The position numbers and the translations under genes were made by a program. Below are positions 13,059-24,800 of a stretch of 64,000 bases of DNA, in pieces. Origin of the DNA: Macrotrachela quadricornifera (lineage: Eukaryota > Rotifera > Eurotatoria > Philodinida > Philodinidae); contig JAJEKB010021343.1 of assembly GCA_022393335.1 (NCBI GenBank), positions 1-64,000 of the forward strand. The letters are read 5' to 3'. A model generated the notes under the pieces. That model was given only the letters and a program-made list of their open reading frames with translations. It ran no database searches and was not told where the DNA came from. Each line of letters starts with the position of its first letter. The stretch's first letter is position 1.

Positions 13059-13309
13059 AATTAATGGGATGAACTGATCAATTTTATTTATTTTCAGCTA
13101 TTGATTATTGCATTTTGATTGCTGTGTAATTTTAATTGAAATGAAATAAATGAATTGATGTATATTTATATTCAAATGCGCGCGCGCGACCAGAGAGACC
13201 CTGGTTGTTGAAGGCACAAAGACCAGCAGCGGTAAGACAGTATACGTACATAAAAGGTCTTTCCGTTGTCCTTGTACAATAAGAGCAGTATTTCTCTGCC
13301 CAGGTTCAT

Positions 13310-13510
13310 CATTCGAGACGTCAGAAACGACGTCTTAAACTGCCTTAAACGGTGAAGAAACGGCGTGATTTATGTCTTAAACGGTGAAAAACGATCATCG
13401 TTTTCCGCCGGTTTGCGCCGTTTTACGAGAGCTCGGATTGAGAGCCGTCTTTTCACCAGAACGTAAACGACGTCGTTTGAGGCCGTTTGCGGTGAATAAC
13501 GGCATGTTAC
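13310..13510. repeat. GC-rich island with repeated AAACGGTGAA motifs
   Basis: The motif 'ttaaacggtgaa' appears at about 13343 and 13376. Related 'gccgttt' and 'aacggc' words recur in both orientations through 13500. Base composition contrasts sharply with the AT-rich flanks. It may be a remnant of a transposon end or recently inserted foreign DNA; nothing more specific can be supported. Confidence 0.45.
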
Positions 13511-13744
13511 AAAGAAACAAGATATTTTGAAATTTAAATCACCCAGGACGATCAATCCGAATGTCGGATCCCGTCGGATCCTGTAGGAACACAATAGTCA
13601 ATATAGATATTAATTATCTAGATAACTCATATGTTGATGGTTACTTTTTAGCTTCTTTGGTACATTCTAAAACTGGCTAAAAAATATCGATTTATTGATC
13701 GATTTTATAGAAATCCGAAAGGTTCAGCTGATTTCCATGCCTCG

Positions 13745-13885
13745 ACATTCACTGTTGATGTTGATATTCGAATTGATCTAAAATAAAAATAAAAAGAATT
13801 ATTTATTTAAAATAAATACTTACTGTTCAGTTTCGATATCCGCATTGACCTGAAATGAAGAAAAAAAATTATTTATCTACGTAGG
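13745..13885 (-). repeat. Tandem duplication of an exon-like unit
   Basis: Two units about 66-70 bp apart each consist, on the minus strand, of a pyrimidine tract ending in AG, a 25-26 nt segment (ATCAATTCGAATATCAACA and GTCAATGCGGATATCGAAAC), and a donor-like GTGAAT or GTAAGT. In one shared frame both segments begin S-[IM]-R-I-S. They could be duplicated microexons of an unseen gene or a plain tandem repeat. Confidence 0.4.
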
Positions 13886-15779
13886 TCAAGAAATCAGATA
13901 ATCTGATCAGTGTCAGATTCCTATATGAGAATATCTAATATTAGAACATAATCAGACATTTTCGCAACCAATCATTCGAAGAAACGTACAAAAAATCGTA
14001 GTTCCTGAGAATTTTTGTCAGATTCTTGTAAGATTTCGTCCATATTCAAAGACCTTGTATGTATTTCATACGATCTTGCGTCAGATTTTTCGTCCTGGGT
14101 ATATATGACCGAATATCATCGTGCACGGCGATATATGATCGTAAATGGCAGTCGTATAGCTTCTTATATGGAGCACAGATGTTCATCTTTAAATCACTCC
14201 ATATTTTTGTACGATCCCCGCATATGGAGTCCGTTTCTCATCGTATACGGAAGCTGTGCATGGCCTTCATATATCTTCGTTTTTTTACGTAAACGATCGT
14301 TTATGAGCGTGCATGTTCAACCTGGGTATGTATATATGTTACAGATATGAATAAAAGCAACTGTTATTCTTTGTGAACGAATTTTGTTATATTCACTCGA
14401 TTATGACTGATACAGGTAAACTATAGGAATTGTATTTTGTTTAAAAATTGATATTATCTTTTTTTTAGTGTTTCATGTGGCAAATGTCTCATTTAATTTA
14501 TTGCCACAATTAATTCTCGTAATGCATCTATATAAAATATTTTTTGTAAATAATTTCTAGTATTTGTAGCGTATGGAAATTTGGCTGCTTGAATACCTCT
14601 TTTTTCTGGTCGTGAATCGGTTTACTATGGTAATTGCTGGTTATGAGTTTAGTAATACTGTTATTTTTAATGATTCATGGTATAGTGATTCTGGTACGAA
14701 ACACGTGTCAATGAAGATGAGTTTTTGCTTTAACTTATATAAACGATTTTTTTACCTCCTTTTTTATGAGTGCATTTTTTGTATTTTGTTTTTTTCTTGA
14801 AATAAAAGCTGAGAAAAATATAATAAAACTTTTTTTGCGTGTTGCTAGTTAAAAAAAGAGGTTTAATATCTTAATTTATATTAATAAATAAAGAAAAATT
14901 TTCTTTGTTTTTATATTTGTGTTTCTGTCAAAATAATGATGAAATTGAACATATTTATTCAAATCATTCATTTAAAGATTTAATTGAAAATGTAACTTGC
15001 CCAATTTTATGTACTTAACAGTATCCTGTTATGAAAGAACTGTCTTATTCTCTTTCTCGTGAAGAAGAGTCCTGCAAATAGAAATTGTCTCCTTGATTGC
15101 TTATATGCTCGTACTTCACTGATTGACTGAAACATAATGTGGAAATACAAAGGATATTCTTTTTATAAAGTTTGACCAGAGGTTTTTTTATCGGAAAATC
15201 CAATGGTACCATTAGTTTTTTATAATTTTGTAAAAAAATTTTTTTTTATTCTCATTCCGGTAGAGAAGAATCTAGGAAGATTAAACTGTTTGCTTGCTTG
15301 CTTGCTTGTATATCCGCACTTCACTGCTTGCTTCAATTATTACCTGATGACTAACTATAAATATTTTGTTCAAAAACTTGATCACGAATGTTCGCGCTAA
15401 AAGTCAGAATATATGATCAGCGATAATATTTATGTGGCAAGAGTAACAGATAATAAAATATACTAATCTCACCATAGTGGTTGGAAAAAAATTAGTCCAA
15501 CTTTCTGCCCAGAATGCTAAACTCAAACGTCTTGATAGACGCACTTAGCAAAATAATGCAGTGTGAATACGCTGATTTTGATTCGTGAAATCATGTGAAT
15601 AAGGAATTTGGGTATAGTTCAGAAAGCGCACTTCTACGAGAAAGAGCTAAGCGAGTCTGCATACGAGCGTTACTTGTTGATAACTGGTTTATCATGAATC
15701 ATATTTTCTACCTTTCACAAGCACACACGTACGAAATATAAAAAGGAATATTCCATTTGCAGCTTTTGTGAGAGCGATA

Positions 15780-16335
15780 CGTTAACCGGCTGATTATGGT
15801 ACTTTTAAACGTGAGGAAGCTCATATCTGTATGTCGTTGCTATCGAACAAATACCCAATGGGTTTTATTCTTGAACAGTTTGAAAGAGTCATATAGACAT
15901 TTCAATGTGCGGTACCAACACAGATAAATTTCTTAAATATAAGAAAAGTCTTTTTAGATACCAGAGGTAACGAAAATAAAGGAAGCCGCCATTGATTTCA
16001 AGGTTAATATTAGGTGTCACCTTTCTTATTGTAAAGGATTGCATGACTTTGCGACCCATATTCATACGCTCTGGGATGAGTGTTTTTCGGATGCAGCCAT
16101 TTGTCATATGGAATCTATTGTTGGTTATAGAAAATTAGATAATCCTCAAGATTATCTCGTAAGAAAGAAACCAGACAAATCTTTATTAAAATTAATAAAC
16201 ACCTTGACTAATGTATCTGAACACTTCTTTCTTACATATATAACATCAATAATGACAATCGACAATCAAGGCAGTGATCAACGAACAAAGTCAACAAACA
16301 AAATTAACATTACAGATTTTCAATTACTTTTATAA
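15780..16335 (+). pseudogene. Possible Penelope-like/retroelement remnant
   Basis: Broken frames here contain a segment reading REEAHICMSLLSNKYPMGFI and, downstream in another frame, one with IVGYRKLDNPQDYLVRKKP. The spacing and character (an E-x-I-x-x-LL-x-x-N-x-YP-x-x-FI block, then a block ending in KKP) recall the region downstream of the reverse transcriptase fingers/palm in Penelope-like elements. Stops and frame changes interrupt it. Recognition is by eye and weak; it could be another decayed retroelement. Confidence 0.3.
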
Positions 16336-18418
16336 AGATTTTCTATAATGGCCCATTCAGCCATGTAATATTATCCTTGTTCTTAGTAAGCCCTTTAGAC
16401 CCCAGAATTTTATTTTGTGTAAATAGAGTTTTTTGTAAAATTTTGAAGAAGAGAAAAAACTTTTTTTTAAATTTTTTTATCATTAGCTCAAGAGTGTGTT
16501 TATATATAAGAAATCAGTTATTTCTAACAATAAGAATAACTAACTACTCTTATTATAAATATATATTCTAAGGTATCTCTGTCAAAACAATAAACTCGGA
16601 ATGAAATCTATCTTGAAGAGCTTCTTTAAGTTAGAAAAAAATGAGAATATAAGTAGAAATAATGAAGTTAATCACTTTACAATTGAAAACTATGAAGAGA
16701 TATATTATAACATATAACAGAATCCTCTTTTAACTATACTGATTTTTTGTAGTATTCTTTAATATATTTCAATAAATGGTATTTACTATAAATATAACTG
16801 TTTCGGTTTCATCTTTAATTATCTTCAAAACTAGTATATAAAAATTCACATCAATTCCTTCGACTATGAATGAGAAACCATAAAATTAATTCTTTAGACA
16901 TCTTCGTAGTTATTATGTTTAAATTAAAAATTCTAAATAAAAACAAATATATGAAATTATCGTTTTATTATTTTTTAGATGATCAATAAAATAATAAAAC
17001 TCTTGCCATATTAATATTATTTTATTGAAGCTACAGAATAAGAAAAAAAAATGAAAATCTTTCTAGAAACGGAGAAGAAAGATCAACAACATCAATAAAA
17101 ATAAATTCTTTCAAAACAATCTTCATTCGATATATATATATAATCAAAATAAAAACTGTTTTTTTATGTAAGGAATAATTTACTCTAGCTGAAAGAGAAA
17201 TTCGATATGTTAGATTTTTGATAATGTATCAAGGCTTAAAAAACAGCAATATTCTTGACATTGTGTTGATTTTTAAATAGAAAATTCTATTACATAATAA
17301 TATTGCATTTATTTTATGTTTCTTCAATTAAGCATAAATTATATATATTGACAGAAGATATTTCATAGAAGATGATTAATACATATGGTATGTTATCAGA
17401 GCCTAGATGACTCATACTTTATTAGCAGAATGCACTTTGGTTAACGATTTCGCTGGATAAAGTTCGATGTTACAATTTAGGCATTAAAAAATTCTACACC
17501 TAATTTACAGTCGAATGAGACCCTTCTCATCAGGGGCAAGTTTCTCTAAGATGTGTTTTAGGCCGAAAATGTTTGATTGTACCGCTCTCTATAATTTTCA
17601 TCGAAGTTGTTGTTAGTTGTACGATACTAATGTATAAATGCCCCTAATCTGCATATAATAATTATGTATATTTTCCAGTCCTCTACAAGATTATGTAAAA
17701 AAAGTTTGAGTTTGTTTTATCTTTCAAGTTTTCCTATAGATATCGCTAGTGAGAAGTGCATCTGCTAATAAACGCAAGAAAGAAGCGTGTTTTAACTCCT
17801 CTGATAATATACCAATATACAATCATTTGAAATAGAAATAAAAACCGATCTTGATGACTCATCACTTGTCTTATTTCAAATAATTTTTTTCTTCTATCAA
17901 AAATTAAAACTAATAATTTTATTTTATTTTTTTATTTATTTTAAAAAAATAATTTTATTTTTATTATTATAAATACCTATGATGTCGCTCATGTCGCATG
18001 AAAATAATATATATATATATATATTAAATGTAAAGACCTCTACACATAATGAATGTCAATATAAATAACTATGGCCGTTGATCCTCAACACTTGTAATGT
18101 AAAATATGGATAATGAAGTTGGATCAGCTGGAATTTCTTTTGTCAAAAGATCGTCAATTACAATTATTGTTTATTCACTTTAGATCCTTTCATCAAATCT
18201 AATAAAATATTACCATTTTATTTTCTTGTTCATATTTTCAATTAAATAATTCAAAAAAAAATCAAGATCAACATTTTTCATTAAATTTTACTTTTCTCTT
18301 TTTTTTCTGCATTTTAATTTTATTCAAATCCAAAGTTAATTTTAAAACCACAAAAAAACGAAAAATTAAATAAATATAATAAACCTTTAAAATATATTCT
18401 TTTGTTTCGTCGAATAAA

Positions 18419-19465
18419 ATGGCAGCCGGTACACATATGGCTGCAACACAACAAGCAGCTGATGATCAAGCCTCATCACTTTATTTTTCTGGTATATGTC
18501 AAACAATATCAGTTAAATGTCAACATAGAAATGAAAATGGTTTATTAACATGTTCAAGAAATCTTTATGTTTCTTGTAATATATATATTTTTTCTATTTT
18601 AAATTATTTATATTTAATTTTTAAATTTTAGGTCCACATTGTCATTTATTACTTTGTATTGATCATATACATGAACATGAAAATTTATTAAGATATGAAA
18701 TTGAACAATTAATTAATGGTAATATTTTTATTTTATAATTTTATTATATTCATTTTTTTGTATTTAAATATAAATAGAAACGAATATAGTTAAAGCAAAT
18801 ATTCGTGCATTATTAACAACATCACAACAACAACCAGCATCAACAACAGCACAAGTACTGGATGAAAAACAACGTACATTATGTGAATTACTTGAACGAT
18901 GGGCTACAGTTGGAAAAATTTCTATGTCACAAGCAGCACTTATACAACATCAATGTGGTTATATTAGTCAAACAACTCAACAACAAGCTGCAGCAGCATC
19001 AACTGCTGCAGCAGCTGCTGCTGCACTTGCTGCTGGTGCAACAAATCATCATTTAGCACATCATAGTTTAACAGCACAACAAAATGGTAGTACTACAACT
19101 AATCCAAATAAACTTCCATCACATCATCAAACACATCATACAAGTAGTGGACATGGTAATCATCATCAAAATAATTCACATCATCAAGATCGTTCATCAC
19201 AACAACTAGCAGTTAATGCAGTTAAAAAACGACGAAGTGGGAAAAATAAAATTGTTACTTTATTAATGAAAAATGCTGAAGGAGAATATGAATGTGTAAG
19301 TATTTTAGAAATTATAATATATTATTAATATATTTGTTTTTTTGTTTATTCTAGCCAAATGTTCAATGTCGAAAATCACTTAAATGTCAAGGAATAACGG
19401 CGCATGTAAAAGCTTGTGCAGTTGATTGGCTTAAGGAAAATGGGCAGTATCTTAATTTAACCTAA
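18419..19465 (+). CDS. Cys/His-rich protein of unknown function, 4 exons
   Basis: Exons 18419-18575, 18632-18718, 18778-19295, 19355-19465 join in phase to give 290 residues. The N-terminal region has cysteines and histidines at C27, C34, H36, C45, C53, C56, H57, C61, H64, H66 and H68, a spacing typical of a zinc-binding module, followed by a helical stretch. The middle contains poly-Ala (around 19000-19035) and His/Gln/Asn-rich low complexity. A conserved-looking C-terminal block has C254, C259, C265, H271 and C275 in a C2HC-like arrangement, preceded by a basic KKRRSGKNK motif that could be a nuclear localisation signal. I do not recognise the family. A nuclear, zinc-dependent role is an inference. 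Introns are 56-59 bp and all GT-AG. It lies 570 bp upstream of UBAC1 on the same strand. Confidence 0.8.
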
Positions 19466-20036
19466 TCATTACCTTTAACAGCAACAACAACGAAAAGAGA
19501 GACAAACAAAACAACGCTTTTGTTTTTTTTTTTACATAGCTCGCATTTTTCTCCACATGTAATTGATTACTGTAGTTTGTCTCTGTACATAAGTTTTTCT
19601 GTTCTTCTGTATGTTTACGTGAGTATATTGTTCAACTTGTATACATTGCCTGTATCCTGTCTTCTAGTTTATTCCTATTATAAACTTAAACACTGATATA
19701 TATTTCGAAAATAAGACAAAAAAATAAAAACTAACACTCTATAACCATCATTTCATATTTGTCTCTCTTTTGTTTTTGTTTTTCCTGTCCTTTTTTTTTT
19801 TCTTTTTTTGTTTGTGTATGCTCTATTTTCCTTTGTTCTCTCTCAACTTACAGATATATGTATAAGGCCGAAATGAGAGAAAATGTCTTCTGTTTTTTTT
19901 TCGTGTGTTTCTGTTGTAACAAAGTTTTCGTATTTCTTTCGAATGCAACAGGCAAAAAACAAAAAACTAAAAAATTTTTCTTTTTGGTTCGTTTTTTTCT
20001 AGATTCTTTTTCTTTTTTCTTTTTTTTGTTAATAAA

Positions 20037-21686
20037 ATGACCGAAACAACAAGTGCAATGTTAGGTGTTGTTAATTATCAATCAAGACATGTTACATTAA
20101 AAATTTGGTCAAAAAATGGTGCAATATTTGAAGATATATTTCCTACTGATCAAACAACATTTGCTCATGTTAAATATTCAGCTATGCGAGTTTTATTAAA
20201 TAATGATAATAATAAAAATAATTATAATTTAATATCGATTGAATCAAAAAAAATGGTTAATGAAGAGAAAACTTTAGGTGAAGAAAAAGTTAAAGATGGA
20301 GGTTAGTTTATTTATGAAGAAAAAAAAATTGATTCATATTTATAAAAAAAACTATTTCCAGATGAATATCTTCTTGCAAAAAGACTATCCAAGCAGTCAT
20401 CAGAAACTGAACAAGTATAAATACCAAAAAAAACCTATCATCATTCAAAATCTATATATTTAATTATATAGACACCGAAACCTTGTCTTATAGATGAGAA
20501 ATTAATTGATATTCGAACAAAAGATCTCCCAACATCTTCACATGCATCTCATCGAGCTGATCGTTTAACAAGACCTGAAGTAATATTCAATAATTTATCG
20601 AATTCAAAAAAAACAAAAATCGATTTTTTTTTTTTTGTTATATTAAGTTTCGTACTGATCTTCAACGTGTATTACTCACATTAATTGAAACATCACAAAA
20701 ATTACTTTGGTGTCGTTCAGATGCTAAATTAATTTTTAAACAAGCTGAAGGTAGATCTTTTTTTTTGTTTAAATAAAATTTTATCTACTTTTTTTTGTTT
20801 GTCAAAGAAATTCTTTTAAATTCATCAACACCATCAAATGATATCCAAATAGATCAACAACAAATAAGTAAACTAGTCGATTTCGGTTTTACTGAACAAC
20901 AAGTACAAATTGCACTTAAACGAACAAAGTTAGAAATAAATATATTCTTTTTATTCAAAAATATTTTATTTTAAGAAATGATTTTGATGCTGCTATGGAA
21001 ATACTTTTAAATGAACCGGATATTAATAATGATGCTGATGAAAACGAAACAAAAACTATACATCGAATACCTTTCTATTCAAGTAATACTCCATTTATAC
21101 CATATCGACAAATTCGTCAACAATATTTTCAACCAAATCCAACAGTAATATCTTAATTCAAAAAACAAAGAATTCTTTTTTTTTTATATCTTAAAGGTAG
21201 TTCAATCATTACAAGAAATGGGTTTTAATCATGATGATATTATTCATGCTTTACGTATATGCCATAATAATCAAAATTTAGCTGTATATAAAAAAAAAAT
21301 TTTTTTTTTCTTTTTTAAGATTTTCAAATATTTTGTATACATTTTTAGTGTGATTATCTTATTGCTGATAAAAAACAACAAGAAAAAATAAATGATACAG
21401 ATAATGACCAAGGTCTTGATCCAAAATCAGGTATATTTCGTGCTATTATGGAAAATCCTATTATTCAACAAACACTTAATAATCCAAAAATATTTTTTGG
21501 TAAAATTTATATTTTTTTATTTGTTTTTATTTAATAAAAAAAACAATTCTTTATTTAGTTATGCTTCAATTATATGAAAATCCAAGTTCAATATCAATTT
21601 ATATAAATGATCCAGATATCGGAAATTTACTTTTACAAATTAGTCGTATTTATCATTCAGAAAGATATCGATCGAATACACAATAA
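20037..21686 (+). CDS. UBAC1: Ubiquitin-associated domain-containing protein 1 (KPC2-like), 9 exons
   Basis: Exons 20037-20301, 20362-20414, 20472-20579, 20648-20750, 20808-20928, 20976-21144, 21197-21283, 21349-21499, 21559-21686 give 394 residues, close to the usual length of about 405 for the family. The order is a ubiquitin-like N-terminal region (about 10-85), a first UBA domain around the MGF-type motif LVDFGF (about 193-235), a second UBA domain with LQEMGFNHDDII (about 273-312), and an STI1-type helical repeat with FRAIMENPIIQQTL (about 328-385). In animals UBAC1 is the non-catalytic partner of the RING ligase RNF123 (KPC1) and presents ubiquitinated substrates to the proteasome. All introns are 47-68 bp. 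No missing core element was noticed. Identity rests on domain order, length and local motifs. Confidence 0.9.
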
Positions 21687-21880
21687 AGCTATTATTGTTA
21701 TGAAAAGAAATTCGTTTTTTTTCTTTTTTTTTCTTGTTTCTAATGAATGAAAATTCAAGTGAAGATTTCCAGGATAATCGTGATAAAAAAAAATTTTTTT
21801 TTATATAATTTTTATTTTGTTTATCTATTTATTTTTTTTTATTACTGAATAAATTGATTAACATATAAAGATAAATTTCA

Positions 21881-24800
21881 ATGACTTGTGCAAGACTAGT
21901 ATTTCTGACACATGGTGAAAGAACAATAAGTTGGTATGTGGCATGTGTTCTGTTTCTTTTGACAAATATTCACGTATGAATGTATGAGTCATTCACACGT
22001 TTTTTTTTCATCTACATATATATATATATATATGTAGCGTAATACGAAAGAATAGGTTCGTTGTTTAAATATTTTTTGAAAATTTCAGTATGAAAACGAT
22101 TTCATCTTTAATGTCACCATTAAATGGAAAGACATTTGTATTTGAACTTGGTCGAGATATTCGTTTTAAAACTAAACAAGAACTTATTAAATATCTACGT
22201 GAACAAAATGCTAATATTTCATATATTTTAACAGCTAGCGTATGTTTAGAATTAATTTGAAATTTTTTCAATCTATTAAAAATTTATTTTTTACTATAGA
22301 CGGATTATGTATTAGTTTCTAATGATATTGATACATATAAAACTCGTCGAGCTAAACAACTTGGAATACCTTTGATTAATGTTGAATATATTTATGCATG
22401 TCGTAATAAAGAATTTGTTGATATCAAACAATTTATTGTTACATCAGCAGAAGATAAAGAAAATTTTTCAAAAAGTGGTACTATACCTGTTTCAGGTTAA
22501 TATAAATTAATTTAATTATATACTTAATCAATTTAATTATGTCTTGTATAGGTAGCGGAAATTCTTCAATAAATACGATAAAATCTATTAAATATGATTT
22601 ATCAAAAATAAAAATTTGGAATTCTGATGATGTTGAATTACCAAAATTTGATGAATTAACACATGCTGAAATTGGTAAATGGGCAATATTTAAAGTAAAA
22701 AAATTCTTTTTGATAAATATATTTTAAATCGTTCTAAAAAATAGGAAACAAATGAAAATTCTAATGTTTATTTTGCACTTGAATTACAAATTATTCCTGA
22801 AGAATATTATAAACAAACAGATAATGATTATCGTTTAAGATTTCGTTATGAAAAACAAATAATAACAAATTTAAAAACTAAAATATCATTAATTCAATAT
22901 GCATTTAGTAATGATATTTATGAATTACATCAATTATTTGCTTCATATTATAATCGTATTGCAACAATGCCAAGAATAACACGAATTCGTGATTTATTAC
23001 CTGATAAATTAGCATCAAAATTATTATTACGTGTAAGTTAAATTAAAAAAAAAACCAAAAGAACATTCATATTTAAATTAACTTTTTTTTTTTTAGTCAT
23101 TATTTCTTCATCGAATTGATACACAAATGCTTGATGATGATGTTTGTCAATTAATTGAATCACTATGGATTGAATCAATTGGAGATTTAGATAAAATACT
23201 TTCTATTCAACCTGAATCAATTACACTTAAAACAGTATGAAAGAAAAAAAATAATTTTGAAATAAATTTCTTTTATTTATCTATTTTTTTTTAAATTAGA
23301 TTATTGAAGCCGAAGCTGCTTTACTTGAAATTAAATCTAATAGTGAATCATCATCAGAAGCACAAACACGTTTTTATTCACTTATACCTCATCAAAATTC
23401 ATATGTTATTGATCTTATTAATAATCATCGTGCATTAATTGATAAAATAGATTTATGTCAAGTAAAAAAAAAAATTCTTTAAAAATTTCTTTTTTCATTT
23501 TTGTTCAATATATTAGATGTTACGGGATTTACTCACTGTAAATGAATTAACAAATTGGAATGTAAAAGCATCAATTGAAGCGAAATATCGTGCATTAAAA
23601 TGTCATATAGAAACAATTAAAAATGATACATATGAATATAATACAATTAGTGATATGATTTTATCATCAAAAAATTCGTGCGTATTTTTAGAGACAATAA
23701 AAATTTGATTTTGATATTTTTTTTTTTTTTGTATAGAAATGAACAAGTAATTATCCATAATATATACAGTGTAGCTAAACAAACAGATGCACTTAATTTT
23801 CGTTCAACACTTCATAATCAAAAACAATTATTTCATGGTTCGAAATATATGAATTTTCTTGGAATTTTATCACGGTAAATTAATTTAATAAATAATTTTT
23901 TTTTTGTTTGAATTAAAATTTTTTTTTAGTGGTCTTCTTATGCCAAAAATGGTTGTTAATGATTTGGGAGTTACACGTACTGATATTGGTTGTTTAGGAT
24001 ATGGAATTTATTTTTCTGATTCAATTTCAACATCATTAAAATATACAACATCAAGTACAACACGTTCTGGTCGTAGATTATTATGTATATCTCAAGTAGC
24101 ATTAGGAGATTCTGCAAAATTTTATTCATATTCAACAAATTTAATTCAATCACCAGAACATTTTCATAGTACACATGGAGTAAAAAAAACGGATGAAAAT
24201 AATTCAAAATTTGATGTAAAATTTATTTATTAAATATTTCTTCTTTTTTTTAATAGTATTTTGTTTATTTAGGATGATGAATATGTTATTTATAATCTTG
24301 ATCAACAACGATTACTTTATCTTGTTGAAGTATCATGGATACCATATGATGATATAAATCAATTACCAAATATATTACCTATTATTCGTGATCAATTAAT
24401 AAATCAAATAACAGTACCAACAAGTGAAAGTAATTTTCCTTAGTCTTAATCTGAAATATTTAGAAATTTATTCATAATATTATTTTATTTTTTTAGTAGA
24501 TATTCCTTCGATAATTGAAGATGAAGTTATTCAAGTAGCAGAACAAGATTATGGTTTAATTTGTCCATCATCAGGACAACTTGTACCACTTAAAGCATTT
24601 CATATTCGTGCTCAACTTGTGGATGTAACAGCTGAAGTAAAATAACAAAACAAAAAAAAAATTTTCTTTTTAAAAGAATTTTTTAGGTTGTTCTCTATCA
24701 AGTTTATCATAATACAAATTCAATTCCAATTGAAGCTAAATATGTCTTTCCACTTGATGAAAATTGTTCTGTTTGTGGTTTTGAAGCACATATTAATAAT

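Larger units (their letters stand above)
13059..18418. other. Intergenic, repeat-bearing, no confident gene
   Basis: The stretch after the NHL gene holds a CG microsatellite near 13177-13190, a locally GC-rich island, a duplicated exon-like unit and a retroelement-like remnant, which are listed separately. Between 14000 and 14340 there are overlapping open frames in a locally repetitive 'tatatgatcgt'-type sequence without convincing protein character. From 16340 to 18418 the sequence is AT-rich, with an AT microsatellite at about 18007-18026, and presumably contains the promoter of the next gene. Confidence 0.5.

Noticed and set aside
14015..14350. Two overlapping plus-strand frames of 77-111 codons
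   Set aside because: Locally repetitive DNA with frames open in more than one phase; no domain or splice context supports a gene.
18007..18026. AT dinucleotide runs (also near 22013, 25739, 48084 and 48258)
   Set aside because: Plain microsatellites common in AT-rich introns and spacers; no further structure.
19759..20040. Phe/Cys-rich frame just before UBAC1
   Set aside because: It is produced by T-rich 5' flanking sequence and ends over the UBAC1 start codon in another frame.
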